Positions 40,943 to 49,747 of a stretch of DNA of 61,039 nt are shown in pieces. The stretch's first letter is position 1. The number at the start of each line of letters is the position of its first letter. The stretch spans positions 1 to 61,039 of the forward strand of contig JAFTKH010000004.1 in the NCBI GenBank assembly GCA_017453365.1. The letters run 5' to 3'. Position numbers and translations under genes: made by a program. The notes beneath the pieces are model-generated. The model saw only the letters and a program-made list of their open reading frames with translations. It searched no databases and was not told the origin of the DNA. The stretch comes from Clostridia bacterium (GTDB lineage: Bacteria; Bacillota; Clostridia; Oscillospirales; CAG-272).

Positions 40943-41428
40943 TTAAAGTAGCATTATCGAAAGCCCGAGGCCTGCCGAGATTGCCGTTATTCTAACGACC
41001 CTCGCCCTTCCCCTCGTTTCCCTCTCCAACGTCGCGTATATACCGTTAAGCGAGGATATGAGAAGGTCAAGTCCGGAAACGAGGCCATCCTTATAGCTCC
41101 CGTCAAGTGAAGAAAGAGCCGACAGGACTACCCCCTTCGTGTCCTCGGGTAGAGAGAGCTTATCCGACGCAGAGCCGAACGCGACCGAAAGCACGCGACC
41201 CTCCCGGAGCTCCCCGAGAAATCCCGACCTCTCAAGCACGGTGTCGGTGTACCCCTCAGCTATTGCTGCAAGGGGCTCAAGATAGCAATTCACCCTATCC
41301 TTTGCATACCGAAGAAAGTCTATGAGAGCAGAAAGCTCAAGGACTCTCCTCTCGCTCTCGGCTGTATAAACCCTGCCAAGCAAAACGGACGAGGAGAGGA
41401 CAAGCAGTATTCCGATTAATCTAATCAC
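40943..41428 (-). CDS. spoIIIAB: stage III sporulation protein AB
   Basis: A 161-residue protein with a TM helix at each end and a helical middle resembling GspF-type domains (LSALIDFLRYAKDRVNCYLE). It overlaps spoIIIAA by 4 bp. Confidence 0.92.
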   Translation of the reverse strand: MIRLIGILLVLSSSVLLGRVYTAESERRVLELSALIDFLRYAKDRVNCYLEPLAAIAEGYTDTVLERSGFLGELREGRVLSVAFGSASDKLSLPEDTKGVVLSALSSLDGSYKDGLVSGLDLLISSLNGIYATLERETRGRARVVRITAISAGLGLSIMLL

Positions 41429-42297
41429 AGCTTCACCGAGGAGAAGAAAAACTCTCCGCCCCTTCTTCTTACGATAAAGAGAATGCCGAACACTCGAGAT
41501 TTTATGAGCCGCGAGAGTACCTCTCGTTCGCCAAGCTCCCTCTCGTTCTCCGCATGGGCGCTGGCAATAATCCGTACACCCGTGCCGTGCGCCGCTATGA
41601 TAGCGTCGGCATCCTCCTTGGAATATATTTCGTCACACGCTATTATTTCGGGCGAAATAGTCCTCACCGCTATTTCGAGCCCGCGAGCTCTCTTATAACC
41701 GCGCATAACGTCAACTCCCGAAAAAGATAGAGCCTCAAAATCCGTCTCACAGCGCTCGTCAACAAAAACCGTCCGTTTTCCCGTCCCCTTACCGATTTCG
41801 GCAAGGAGTGACGAGAGCGCCGTGGTTTTTCCCTCTGCCGGCGGAGATATGATAAGCGCACCGCAGGAGCCCATACGAAGCCACGCGCGATACATTTCGA
41901 CGGCGAAGGAGCACTCCCCGCCGGGTATTCTGAAAACGAGGGCGGAAATATCACGCACACCGACTAGCGCTCCGTCATAGCTCGCCCGACCTACAACGCC
42001 GACTCTGACTCCGCACTCCATAGTCACGTATCCATCCGCTATGCTGTCGCGGTGGGCATAAACCGAGCCGCCGCAAACGTCAATCAGCAGCGCCTCCATT
42101 CCTGCCGCGCACTGCTCCGCAAGCGGCATATCCCTTCCGGCAATCCTTACCGAAGAGCGTCCGAAGCGTCTTAACCTTATTTCCTCTATACGGCCACCGC
42201 CACGTGAGATGCCCTCAATTTCCCGAGCAATCGCGGGAAAATGCCTTCCTATTACGGAAACCGCCGAGGAGAGCTTATCCCGATGCTGCGTGCTCAT
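41425..42297 (-). CDS. spoIIIAA: stage III sporulation protein AA, ATPase
   Basis: A 290-residue secretion-type ATPase. Walker A is SPPAEGKTTAL (about 153-162), with a downstream RTVFVDERCE and IACDEIYSKEDADAI (Walker B-like). It powers the SpoIIIA-SpoIIQ channel in the engulfed forespore. GAGG lies 8 nt before the start. A sigma-E promoter is expected upstream, but I could not place one with confidence. Confidence 0.95.
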   Translation of the reverse strand: MSTQHRDKLSSAVSVIGRHFPAIAREIEGISRGGGRIEEIRLRRFGRSSVRIAGRDMPLAEQCAAGMEALLIDVCGGSVYAHRDSIADGYVTMECGVRVGVVGRASYDGALVGVRDISALVFRIPGGECSFAVEMYRAWLRMGSCGALIISPPAEGKTTALSSLLAEIGKGTGKRTVFVDERCETDFEALSFSGVDVMRGYKRARGLEIAVRTISPEIIACDEIYSKEDADAIIAAHGTGVRIIASAHAENERELGEREVLSRLIKSRVFGILFIVRRRGGEFFFSSVKL

Positions 42298-42381
42298 AAT
42301 TTTACCTCGTTTCGGAGAAATCCGAGTATTTTTATCTCATTTTTTTGCCTATCTTTCTTATCCATATATTTCCAAACTTAC

Positions 42382-42410
42382 TTGACTTTGTTTTTTATCT
42401 ATGTTAAAAT
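42382..42410 (+). promoter_or_regulatory. sigma-A promoter of the AbrB-like gene
   Basis: TTGACT (42382-42387), 17 bp, TAAAAT (42405-42410). Confidence 0.85.
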
Positions 42411-42441
42411 GAATACAAATTAAAACGCGCGGGGTGAGAAA

Positions 42442-42687
42442 ATGAAATCAACGGGTATTGTAAGATGTGTCGACGAGCTCGGCAGAATAGTCGTACCGAA
42501 GGAGATGCGCCAGAAGATGGGTATTGAAAACGGCGACCCTGTGGAGATATTCGCCGACGGGGACAGGATAATACTTGAGAAATACCGTTCTCTTTGCCAT
42601 TTCTGCTCGAGCGACGAGGATATCGTCGAATTTTACGGAAAAAATATCTGTAGAAAATGCATTGAGGAGCTTCGGGGCGTGCAATAA
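42442..42687 (+). CDS. AbrB/SpoVT-type regulator with zinc ribbon
   Basis: An 81-residue regulator. An N-terminal swapped-hairpin DNA-binding domain (KSTGIVRCVDELGRIVVPKE, MRQKMGIENGDPVEIF) is followed by a short CHFC...CRKC zinc-binding tail (55-75). AbrB and SpoVT proteins are transition-state or sporulation regulators. The gene diverges from the spoIIIA operon, consistent with a sporulation link, but control of spoIIIA is inference only. Confidence 0.88.
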   Translation: MKSTGIVRCVDELGRIVVPKEMRQKMGIENGDPVEIFADGDRIILEKYRSLCHFCSSDEDIVEFYGKNICRKCIEELRGVQ

Positions 42688-42771
42688 GCCCGTCCGCGCT
42701 GCGACCTCATTGAAATCTATGCAAAACAGTGAGAAAAAATAATTTAAAAATAAAAACCGGAAAGGATTTTT

Positions 42772-43803
42772 TTGAAAATGAAAGTTGTTACCTTCGGTGA
42801 GCTTATGCTCCGTCTTCAGCCCTACAATTACGAGAGGTTCGTTCAGTGCGACCACGTCGAATTCACCTTCGGCGGTGGCGAGGCTAACGTAGCGGTATCT
42901 CTCGCAAATTACGGAATGGACGTCGCATACGTCACAAAGCTTCCCGCTCACGCAATAGGTCAGGCGGCTGTCAACAGCCTGCGCAGGTACGGCGTGGACA
43001 CCACGAAAATAGTTCGCGGCGGCGACAGAGTGGGAATATATTTCAACGAGAAGGGTGCTTCTCAAAGAGGCTCCGTATGTATCTACGACCGTGCAAACTC
43101 CGCTATAGCGAAGGCATCGCGCGAGGATTTTGACTGGGATAAGATATTCGAGGGAGTCGACTGGTTCCATTTCACGGGCATCACTCCCGCGCTCGGCGCG
43201 AACGTAGTCGAGATATGCAAGGATGCGTGCGCGGCTGCGAAGGCTCGCGGTATCAAGATATCCTGCGACCTCAACTATCGCGGCAAGCTCTGGACAAGAG
43301 CCGAAGCACGCGAGGCTATGACCGAGCTCTGCAAATACGTTGACGTATGTATCTCAAACGAGGAGGACGCGAAGGACGTGTTCGGCATCGAAGCAGAGGC
43401 TACCGACATCTACGGCGGTAAGCTCAATCACGATGGCTACAAATCGGTTGCAAAGCAGCTTGCAGACAAGTTCGGCTTCGAGTACGTTGCAATAACTCTC
43501 CGCGAGAGCCGTTCGGCCTTCGACAACGGCTGGTCTGCTATGCTCTACGACGTTAAGGCAGATGAATACTGCTTCTCGAAGAAGTACGACCTTCACATCA
43601 TCGACCGTGTCGGCGGCGGTGACTCGTTCGGCGGCGGACTCATATATGCTCTTATGAACGGCAAGTCGGCGCAGGGTGCCGTAGAGTTCGCGGTTGCCGC
43701 ATCTGCTCTTAAGCACTCTATCGAGGGCGACTACAATATGGTTACTCTCGCAGAGGTTGAAAAGCTCGCGGGCGGAGACGGCTCGGGAAGAATACAGAGA
43801 TAA
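42772..43803 (+). CDS. PfkB sugar kinase, 2-keto-3-deoxygluconate type
   Basis: A 343-residue ribokinase-fold kinase. MKVVTFGELMLRLQP at the start, the substrate-binding FTFGGGEANVAVSLANYG, and the ATP/anion-hole motif DRVGGGDSFGGGLI match 2-dehydro-3-deoxygluconokinase (KdgK). This is the step after UxaA in hexuronate breakdown, and uxaB-uxaA lie 8 kb downstream. Either TTG 42772 (AAAGGA 6 nt away) or ATG 42778 may be the start. It has its own terminator. Confidence 0.85.
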   Translation: MKMKVVTFGELMLRLQPYNYERFVQCDHVEFTFGGGEANVAVSLANYGMDVAYVTKLPAHAIGQAAVNSLRRYGVDTTKIVRGGDRVGIYFNEKGASQRGSVCIYDRANSAIAKASREDFDWDKIFEGVDWFHFTGITPALGANVVEICKDACAAAKARGIKISCDLNYRGKLWTRAEAREAMTELCKYVDVCISNEEDAKDVFGIEAEATDIYGGKLNHDGYKSVAKQLADKFGFEYVAITLRESRSAFDNGWSAMLYDVKADEYCFSKKYDLHIIDRVGGGDSFGGGLIYALMNGKSAQGAVEFAVAASALKHSIEGDYNMVTLAEVEKLAGGDGSGRIQR

Positions 43804-43808
43804 AATGC

Positions 43809-43851
43809 AAGGGGGCGTTTCAAGTTTTTTGACTTGAAACAGCCCCTTTAA
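43809..43851 (+). terminator. terminator of the sugar kinase gene
   Basis: AAGGGGGCGTTTCAAG pairs, with one bulge, with CTTGAAACAGCCCCTTTA around TTTTTTGA. Confidence 0.85.
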
Positions 43852-43999
43852 TAAAGAATTAAAAGTTGATGATGAATAATCACAGTCGTTTTTTTGCGTG
43901 AAAAAATTTGTGTTTAATTAAAAGAGAATTTTTAAAAAAGCGAGGAAACAAAAACCTTTCCCTTCTCTTTTTTCTCCTTTTACTTACAAGGTATTTGCT

Positions 44000-44782
44000 A
44001 TGAAAACAATAAAACTTTGGGATAAAATCCCCCTCTACATTAACGGCGAGGAAGCTCCCGTGCTACGCTACTTTCCCGCAGAGGTGAAGCGCGGCACGGG
44101 CACTGTCATAATATTTGCAGGCGGCGGATACATGAGACGTTCGGCGCACGAGGCCGATTCCTATGCGGAATTTCTTAACTCGGCGGGCCTTGACACGTTC
44201 GTTCTCGATTACCGAATTCTACCCTACCGCTACCCTGCGGCACTCATTGATGCAAGGCGCGCCGTGCGCTTCGTTCGCGCGAATGCCGAAAACTTTGGCA
44301 TCAATCCCGGAAAAATCGCGGTCATGGGTTCGTCAGCGGGTGGGCATCTCGCGGCGCACGTTTCGACCTTCCGCGGCGAGCTCGAAGAGGAAGCACACGA
44401 CACACTCGACAACGTAGACCCCACCCCGAACGCGCAGATACTCTGCTACCCCGTAACCGACTTTCAGGCACACCTCGGCTCGTACAAGAATCTGCTCGGT
44501 GAAGAGAATCTCGAACAAAGAGACTCCGTAAACCCGATGAAGCTCGCCGACGCGACGGCTCCGCGCGCATTTATCTGGCATACGGAAACCGACCCTGCGG
44601 TGAAGGTGACGAGTACCCTTGCCTACGCGGCAAGGCTCCACGAGGTAGGCGTAAGGTGCGAGCTTCACGTTTATCCCGAGGGCGGCCACGGCCTCGGCCT
44701 CGCCGACAAATACCCGTCGGTCAGACGCTGGCAGGACGAACTCCTGTTTTGGCTGCGGAACGAAAAATACATAGAAGAATAA
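44000..44782 (+). CDS. alpha/beta hydrolase, acetyl-esterase-like
   Basis: A 260-residue BD-FAE/Axe-type hydrolase. Oxyanion loop IIFAGGGYMRRS, nucleophile elbow MGSSAGGHLA, Asp in TETDPAVKV and His in EGGHGLGLAD form the catalytic set. There is no signal peptide, so it probably removes acetyl groups from oligosaccharides taken into the cell. The last codons form one arm of a 25-bp inverted repeat. Confidence 0.9.
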   Translation: MKTIKLWDKIPLYINGEEAPVLRYFPAEVKRGTGTVIIFAGGGYMRRSAHEADSYAEFLNSAGLDTFVLDYRILPYRYPAALIDARRAVRFVRANAENFGINPGKIAVMGSSAGGHLAAHVSTFRGELEEEAHDTLDNVDPTPNAQILCYPVTDFQAHLGSYKNLLGEENLEQRDSVNPMKLADATAPRAFIWHTETDPAVKVTSTLAYAARLHEVGVRCELHVYPEGGHGLGLADKYPSVRRWQDELLFWLRNEKYIEE

Positions 44783-44838
44783 GAAATACCGTAAACGGGC
44801 ACGTTGATGGACACCGTTTACGGTATTTCTTATTCTTC
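44774..44838. terminator. 25-bp perfect inverted repeat at the esterase stop
   Basis: 44774-44798 is exactly complementary to 44814-44838, with a 15-nt loop. The 5' arm includes the last codons and stop of the esterase gene; the 3' arm is T-rich (TTTCTTATTCTTC). It probably acts as a terminator or 3' stabiliser. Confidence 0.75.
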
Positions 44839-44994
44839 AGTGAAAATGCAGCAGCGAAAAGTGATGGGTTGTGGCCGCAAGATGTAGCATCGCGGTCGCT
44901 TTCCGCAGTTTTGATAAATTACTTTTAAATTAAGGAGAATTTTCTAGTCTTGCAAAAACGGCCTTCTCCCATCTCGCAAGGCATAGGCTTCGCG

Positions 44995-45990
44995 TCATAC
45001 TCCCTCGTCGAGATAGTTCATCAATTTCTCAACCGTTGCCTTCTCCTCTTTGCTCATCTCGATATCGAGGTCGGAGAAGGCACGGGATATCGTGACCCTT
45101 CTCTTATACGCCTCGGCAGGGGCGCGGAGCTGGCCTATCTCTTCCTTATGCTTCTCCTTCATCGCAACCTCATCGATAATTTGGCGGATATACATAGCTA
45201 TCGGCGAGTCCTTCGAATATCGTGCGGGAGCATAGAAATTTATTCTCTCGTCATTGAAGAGCTGATAAACCTTCTTTTTGTTTTTCGATACGGGGTCGAA
45301 GACGCCTATCGAATATCCGCCCTTACTCTTAACGAGCGTCATACAGGGAATGTCCGTCGTGCTGTCTCCTATGTAGACGATATTCTCGTAGGGTATCGGG
45401 TATTTAGAGTGCGGCATATTGTCGTTCACCCTCTCGTCGTACTCCTCGAGAATCCCCTTCGCTATGCGGAAAATAAACTGCGTTTTATTCGTGTAGTTTA
45501 CCGATTGCGCAGGCCACTCCGCAATTCCGTCGGCAGAATAAAGGAAGCTCGACGCATAGATGCGTTTTATGTATTTGGCTATCGGGTTTCCCTCTATAAT
45601 CTCCTTGAGTCCCGAGGAAATTATATAATGCTCAACCTCAATGCCGCGGCTCTCGGCATATTCGTTTACGTAGGTAAACCATTCCTCGACACCCTTATAA
45701 AGGGGAACCTCGGCACCGACACGTCTGAAATAATCGCGGCTTAAGGACTTGCCCTTAAATTTCGAATACTTTATAAGCTCGAACATCCACGCAAGGTTTT
45801 TGTCCATAAGATTATCCTTAGCGAGTGAGTCAGACTCGTGCCAGAAATCGCCGGGGTCTATCTCAAAGGATGGTATAAGACTGAAGGTCTGCATATCGTC
45901 GGGCGAGAGCGTGTGGTCAAAATCATAGCATATCGCCATTTTCGGACGGACGACAGCTTTTATTTCCTCTTGTTGCGCGGTGTTTTTCAT
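44995..45990 (-). CDS. HAD-family phosphatase
   Basis: A 331-residue haloacid dehalogenase-like hydrolase. Motif I is CYDFDHTLSPDD (nucleophile Asp), motif II is YIISSGLKEII and motif III is YIGDSTTDIPC. A phosphoserine-phosphatase-type cap lies between motifs I and II. The substrate is unknown. It is divergent from the DHH operon, with a shared promoter region. Confidence 0.88.
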   Translation of the reverse strand: MKNTAQQEEIKAVVRPKMAICYDFDHTLSPDDMQTFSLIPSFEIDPGDFWHESDSLAKDNLMDKNLAWMFELIKYSKFKGKSLSRDYFRRVGAEVPLYKGVEEWFTYVNEYAESRGIEVEHYIISSGLKEIIEGNPIAKYIKRIYASSFLYSADGIAEWPAQSVNYTNKTQFIFRIAKGILEEYDERVNDNMPHSKYPIPYENIVYIGDSTTDIPCMTLVKSKGGYSIGVFDPVSKNKKKVYQLFNDERINFYAPARYSKDSPIAMYIRQIIDEVAMKEKHKEEIGQLRAPAEAYKRRVTISRAFSDLDIEMSKEEKATVEKLMNYLDEGV

Positions 45991-46021
45991 AAACAGCTCC
46001 TTGGCATTATTTAGTAAAATA

Positions 46022-46093
46022 ATTTTAACATACTTTTCTAAATTTGTAAAGACGTATTTATATATTGCAAAAAATATTCGTTTATGCTACAAT
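46022..46093. promoter_or_regulatory. back-to-back promoters of the HAD and DHH genes
   Basis: Leftward: TTTACA (minus strand, 46045-46050), 17 bp, TAAAAT (46022-46027). Rightward: TTGCAA (46065-46070), 17 bp, TACAAT (46088-46093). Confidence 0.85.
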
Positions 46094-46125
46094 ATATGTA
46101 TAAGATTGTTAAGAGAGGTTAGATT

Positions 46126-47064
46126 ATGTTCAAGGAAATAATCGAGCTTATAAAGAAATACGATAGGATAATAATTCACCGTCATTCCCACCCCGACGGC
46201 GATGCTGTCGGCTCACAGACCGGTCTTCTGTTTTTGCTTCGGGATAATTTCTCGAGCAAGGAGATATTTGCAGTCGGCGACGCGGCAGGAAGATACTCCT
46301 TTATGGAAGGGAGCGTGATGGACGAGATACCGGACGAATACTATTCGGGCGCGCTCGCGATAGTGCTCGATACGTCATCACGGCAGCTCATATCCGACAC
46401 GCGGTACACCCTGGCAGACAAAACAGTGAGAATAGACCACCATATCTTTGTGGAGAAAATATGCGATACCGAGCTTACGGACACGAGCTTTGAGAGCTGC
46501 GCGGGGCTTATTGCAGAGCTGGCCTTCGAGTGTGGACTCGCCATCTCGGAGCGTAGCGCAAAAGCACTGTACACCGGTATGGTAACCGACTCCGGCCGTT
46601 TCCGCTACGACAGCACGAGCGAAAAAACACACAGACTCGCCTCCTTTCTTATGTCCGTCCCCTTCGACACGTCGGAGATTTACAGAAATCTATACTCCGA
46701 CACGCTCGAAAACGCGAAGCGCCGTGCCGAATTTATTATGAGAATACAGAAAACCGACGCTCCCGTTGCGTACATATACACGACTCGCGAGGAGCTAGCG
46801 GCCACAGGGCTCGACACCCATGCCGCATCGCGCGGTATGGTAAACACTATGAGCGACCTTACGGGTATCGATATCTGGGTAAATTTCACAGAATGTGACG
46901 AGGGCGTTCTCGCCGAGCTTCGTTCCTCACGCTATAATATAAACAAAATCGCCGTAAAGTACGGCGGAGGCGGCCACGTCAAGGCGAGCGGAGCGACGCT
47001 CTCCTCGAAAGACGAGGCTATGAATATGCTCCGCGACCTCGAGGAGCTTACGAAGGAGCAATAA
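46126..47064 (+). CDS. DHH phosphoesterase, NrnA-like (first of two)
   Basis: A 312-residue DHH-DHHA1 protein of the NrnA type, which degrades nanoRNA and/or pAp. DHH-domain motifs are HRHSHPDGDAVGSQ and VRIDHHIF; the DHHA1 RNA-binding GGGGHVKASGA is near the C-terminus. Mn2+ ligands are conserved. The stop codon is immediately followed by the ATG of a paralogue. Confidence 0.92.
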   Translation: MFKEIIELIKKYDRIIIHRHSHPDGDAVGSQTGLLFLLRDNFSSKEIFAVGDAAGRYSFMEGSVMDEIPDEYYSGALAIVLDTSSRQLISDTRYTLADKTVRIDHHIFVEKICDTELTDTSFESCAGLIAELAFECGLAISERSAKALYTGMVTDSGRFRYDSTSEKTHRLASFLMSVPFDTSEIYRNLYSDTLENAKRRAEFIMRIQKTDAPVAYIYTTREELAATGLDTHAASRGMVNTMSDLTGIDIWVNFTECDEGVLAELRSSRYNINKIAVKYGGGGHVKASGATLSSKDEAMNMLRDLEELTKEQ

Positions 47065-48045
47065 ATGAACAAGAAAAAAATGCAAGCAATTCTTGACAAA
47101 ATCAAAGAATATAACAGAATAATTCTCTTCCGTCATTCTCGTCCCGACGGAGATGCGATAGGCTCTACGAAAGGCCTTTACACCATATTAAAGCTCACCT
47201 ATCCAAAAAAGGAAATATATCTGCAAAATTCCGACTTTTCGGATTATCTTTCCTTTCTCGGCGGTGAGGATTCACCCATTCCGGAGGAGTTGTACTCTGA
47301 TGCGCTCGGCATAGTGCTCGACACCGCAACTGCGGCGAGGATATCGAACAGAAAGTATTCGCTATGCCGCGAGCTCATTAAAATAGACCATCACATCCCG
47401 ATTGAAAGCTATGCCCCCACCGAATGGGTTGAGGAAGAGCGCTCGTCCTGCTCCGAGATGATAGCGGCCTTTTACGACTCAAACAGAGGGGAGCTTAAGA
47501 TAAATACCGAAGCTGCCACCTATATATACTGCGGTATGGTCACCGACTCGGGGCGCTTCCGCTTCCGCGACGTATCGAGTGAAACTATGCGCCTTGCGGG
47601 CGTTATGCTATCGTGCGGTATTGACACAGACAGGCTTTTCGCAAACCTTTATCTTAAGGATTTTAACAATTTCAAGTTTGAGGCCTACGCGCACGGCAAA
47701 ATGAAGCTTACCGAAAACGGTGTGGCATATCTCTTTGTATCAAGGAAGATGCAGAAAAAATTCGGTCTTTCGGGCGAGGATGCGAGCGCGTCGGTTTCGC
47801 TTATGGACAGTATACGCGGCTCGCTTATATGGATTGCATTTATAGAATGCGACGACGGATCTATACGCGTCAGACTCCGCTCACGGTTTGTAACGGTGAA
47901 CTCCCTCGCGGAGCGCTATTCTGGTGGCGGCCACGCCTGCGCCGCTGGCGCTACGGTGCACTCAATAGCCGAAATGAAAAAGCTCGTTTCCGAGGCCGAT
48001 AAGCTCCTCGGCGAATACAAGAGGGCAAACGAGGGTTGGCTATGA
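47065..48045 (+). CDS. DHH phosphoesterase, NrnA-like (second of two)
   Basis: A 326-residue paralogue of the preceding gene. It has FRHSRPDGDAIGS, IKIDHHIPIES and SGGGHACAAGA with all metal ligands. The genes are contiguous (TAA-ATG) and clearly a tandem duplication that has diverged. One may favour pAp and the other short RNA. It overlaps surE by 4 bp. Confidence 0.92.
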   Translation: MNKKKMQAILDKIKEYNRIILFRHSRPDGDAIGSTKGLYTILKLTYPKKEIYLQNSDFSDYLSFLGGEDSPIPEELYSDALGIVLDTATAARISNRKYSLCRELIKIDHHIPIESYAPTEWVEEERSSCSEMIAAFYDSNRGELKINTEAATYIYCGMVTDSGRFRFRDVSSETMRLAGVMLSCGIDTDRLFANLYLKDFNNFKFEAYAHGKMKLTENGVAYLFVSRKMQKKFGLSGEDASASVSLMDSIRGSLIWIAFIECDDGSIRVRLRSRFVTVNSLAERYSGGGHACAAGATVHSIAEMKKLVSEADKLLGEYKRANEGWL

Positions 48046-48785
48046 AAATACTTATAGTAAACGACGACGGTATAGACGCGCCGGGTATTCTACACCTTGC
48101 AAAATGGGCGAAGAGATTTGCCGACGTCACAGTATGCGCGCCGAGGGTGGAGCAATCGGGAAGAAGCCACGCTATAAACTTTATCGAGCCATTTGAGATA
48201 AAGCACGTCGAGCTTTGCGAGGGTGTTGATGCATATTCCGTCGACTCCACTCCCGCAGACTGCACGCGCTTCGGCATAATAGGACTTGGGAGAAGCTACG
48301 ACCTCGTGCTCTCGGGCATTAATTACGGCGTCAATATGAGCGGGGATATCGTATATTCCGGAACCGTCGGTGCGATATTCGAGGCGGAGTCCCGCGGCCA
48401 CCGTGCTGCAGCGCTCTCGATAGCTAAGGAAGACCCTCTCCCCGAGTTTTCGGTTCTTGACAGTATATTTGAATTTATAAACAAAAACCGCCTTTTCGAT
48501 GCATCAAATCTCTACAACGTCAACATTCCCCCGTCCCCGAAGGGAATAAAGATAACCCGTCAGGGTGATGCGTATTTCTCAGACGAGTTTTTCCCCATTG
48601 AGGCCGGCAAGAAAAACGGCGACGACGGTATCTACATACAGCGCGGTCACGCAGTGCCAGATACTGTCCCCGAGGATTTAACACGAGATACCGTCGCCTT
48701 CGCGAATGGTTATATTTCCGTAACACCCATGACCTCGTGCCGTACGGATGCAAGGGCATTTCAAGCCTTAACGAACGACGAATGA
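48042..48785 (+). CDS. surE: 5'/3'-nucleotidase SurE
   Basis: A 247-residue SurE phosphatase acting on nucleoside monophosphates. It has metal-site VNDDGIDAPGI, SGINYGVNMSGDIVYSGTVG and CTRFGI-type substrate region. The ATG at 48042 overlaps the DHH stop (ATGA), with GAGGG upstream. Together with two DHH enzymes it forms a nucleotide-recycling operon, from RNA fragments to nucleosides. Confidence 0.94.
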   Translation: MKILIVNDDGIDAPGILHLAKWAKRFADVTVCAPRVEQSGRSHAINFIEPFEIKHVELCEGVDAYSVDSTPADCTRFGIIGLGRSYDLVLSGINYGVNMSGDIVYSGTVGAIFEAESRGHRAAALSIAKEDPLPEFSVLDSIFEFINKNRLFDASNLYNVNIPPSPKGIKITRQGDAYFSDEFFPIEAGKKNGDDGIYIQRGHAVPDTVPEDLTRDTVAFANGYISVTPMTSCRTDARAFQALTNDE

Positions 48786-48844
48786 TGAGTGATAAATGAT
48801 ACAGCTCTTTGGGGACAATAGCTAGGAATAGCCTTCTGCATTAC

Positions 48845-48887
48845 AAAACACCGCAAAACGGGAGAAACTCTCGCTTTGCGGTGTTTT
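48845..48887. terminator. bidirectional terminator between surE and the GNAT gene
   Basis: AAAACACCGCAAA (48845-48857) pairs with TTTGCGGTGTTTT (48875-48887). Confidence 0.9.
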
Positions 48888-49364
48888 CTATTTTATAAAT
48901 TTAAGCAAATAAAACAGCTCCATGCCGTTTTTGGTAAGGCCGCGGCACTCAAAGCCATGCTTCTCATAGAGCGCCTGCGCTCTGACGTTCGCGACATGGG
49001 TAGTAAGCTGTATTCCACCCGCGCCCGCTTCTCTCGCGGTGTCTATTGCGAAACGCATAAGCTCGCCGCCGATGCCCTGCCCTGCGAGCTCGTCGCGCAG
49101 CGCTATTCCGAGCTCGGGTACCGTCGTATGAAAATCCAGGAAGAACACGTAGCCCGCTATTTTTTCCTCAGAGAGAAAAACATAATAGCGCCGTGTCTTA
49201 TCCTTTGTACGGCAGTATTTGAGCGCTCCGCGCCTGTTGTAATCGCGGCGGTTAAAGAGCGCCCTGCTCTCGCCGCCCATAGCGTCAAAAAACTCATTTA
49301 CAAGACTCTCGTCGCTCGCCCCCAGCTCGCGAACCGTGAAGCTCATTTTTTCTTTTTCGTTCAT
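48888..49364 (-). CDS. GNAT-family N-acetyltransferase
   Basis: A 158-residue acetyltransferase. The acetyl-CoA binding core is LAGQGIGGELMRFAIDTARE (Q/R-x-x-G-x-G/A) followed by NVRAQALYEKHGFECRG. The substrate is unknown. ATG 49364 has GGAGA 5 nt upstream, the 3' end of structured leader copy B. A second ATG six codons later is possible. Confidence 0.88.
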   Translation of the reverse strand: MNEKEKMSFTVRELGASDESLVNEFFDAMGGESRALFNRRDYNRRGALKYCRTKDKTRRYYVFLSEEKIAGYVFFLDFHTTVPELGIALRDELAGQGIGGELMRFAIDTAREAGAGGIQLTTHVANVRAQALYEKHGFECRGLTKNGMELFYLLKFIK

Positions 49365-49554
49365 ATTAATCTCCATCCCGCCGTCAAAAGTCGGCTGCGC
49401 AAGAGTATAGCGAAATTCTCGGTGCATCTATATCGACGGCGGCTCCCCCGCCGCGAGACATTTCCGGCGCGTGAATAAACTGAAGTTAAGGCTTGTGCCA
49501 TAGCAATTTTCACGCCATACACCGCCTTTTAGATAGAAAAACGGAAATAATTTA
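49365..49554 (-). ncRNA. structured leader RNA, copy B (candidate new motif)
   Basis: The leader of the GNAT gene and homologous to 24520-24692. In RNA sense: GGCGTGAA...TTCACGCGCC encloses GGC-ACAA-GCC; then CGGCGG-GGGAG-CCGCCG; TATAGATGCACC; a UCUC...GAGA pair; GCCGAC-TTTT-GACGGC; then ATGGAGA. The 5' 45 nt are unlike copy A. Its own promoter sits at the 5' edge. Confidence 0.6.
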
Positions 49555-49561
49555 CGGCTTG

Positions 49562-49590
49562 AGTATACCACAAAAATGTACATTTGTAAA
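49562..49590 (-). promoter_or_regulatory. sigma-A promoter of leader B
   Basis: On the minus strand TTTACA (49585-49590), 17 bp, TATACT (49562-49567). Confidence 0.85.
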
Positions 49591-49668
49591 GTGGAGGACA
49601 CTTATCTTTTGACGCAAGCCTATTTTTTGTTATAGAATATGAATTCTTTATGAAATTTTTCTAAACAC

Positions 49669-49697
49669 TTGACAAACAAAAAGTAAAGAATTATAAT
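49669..49697 (+). promoter_or_regulatory. sigma-A promoter of the 49748 lipoprotein
   Basis: TTGACA (49669-49674), 17 bp, TATAAT (49692-49697). Confidence 0.92.
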
Positions 49698-49747
49698 TGT
49701 GTCATGGGCAAATGTCTATACAAATTAACTTTTTAAGGAGAACAGCA

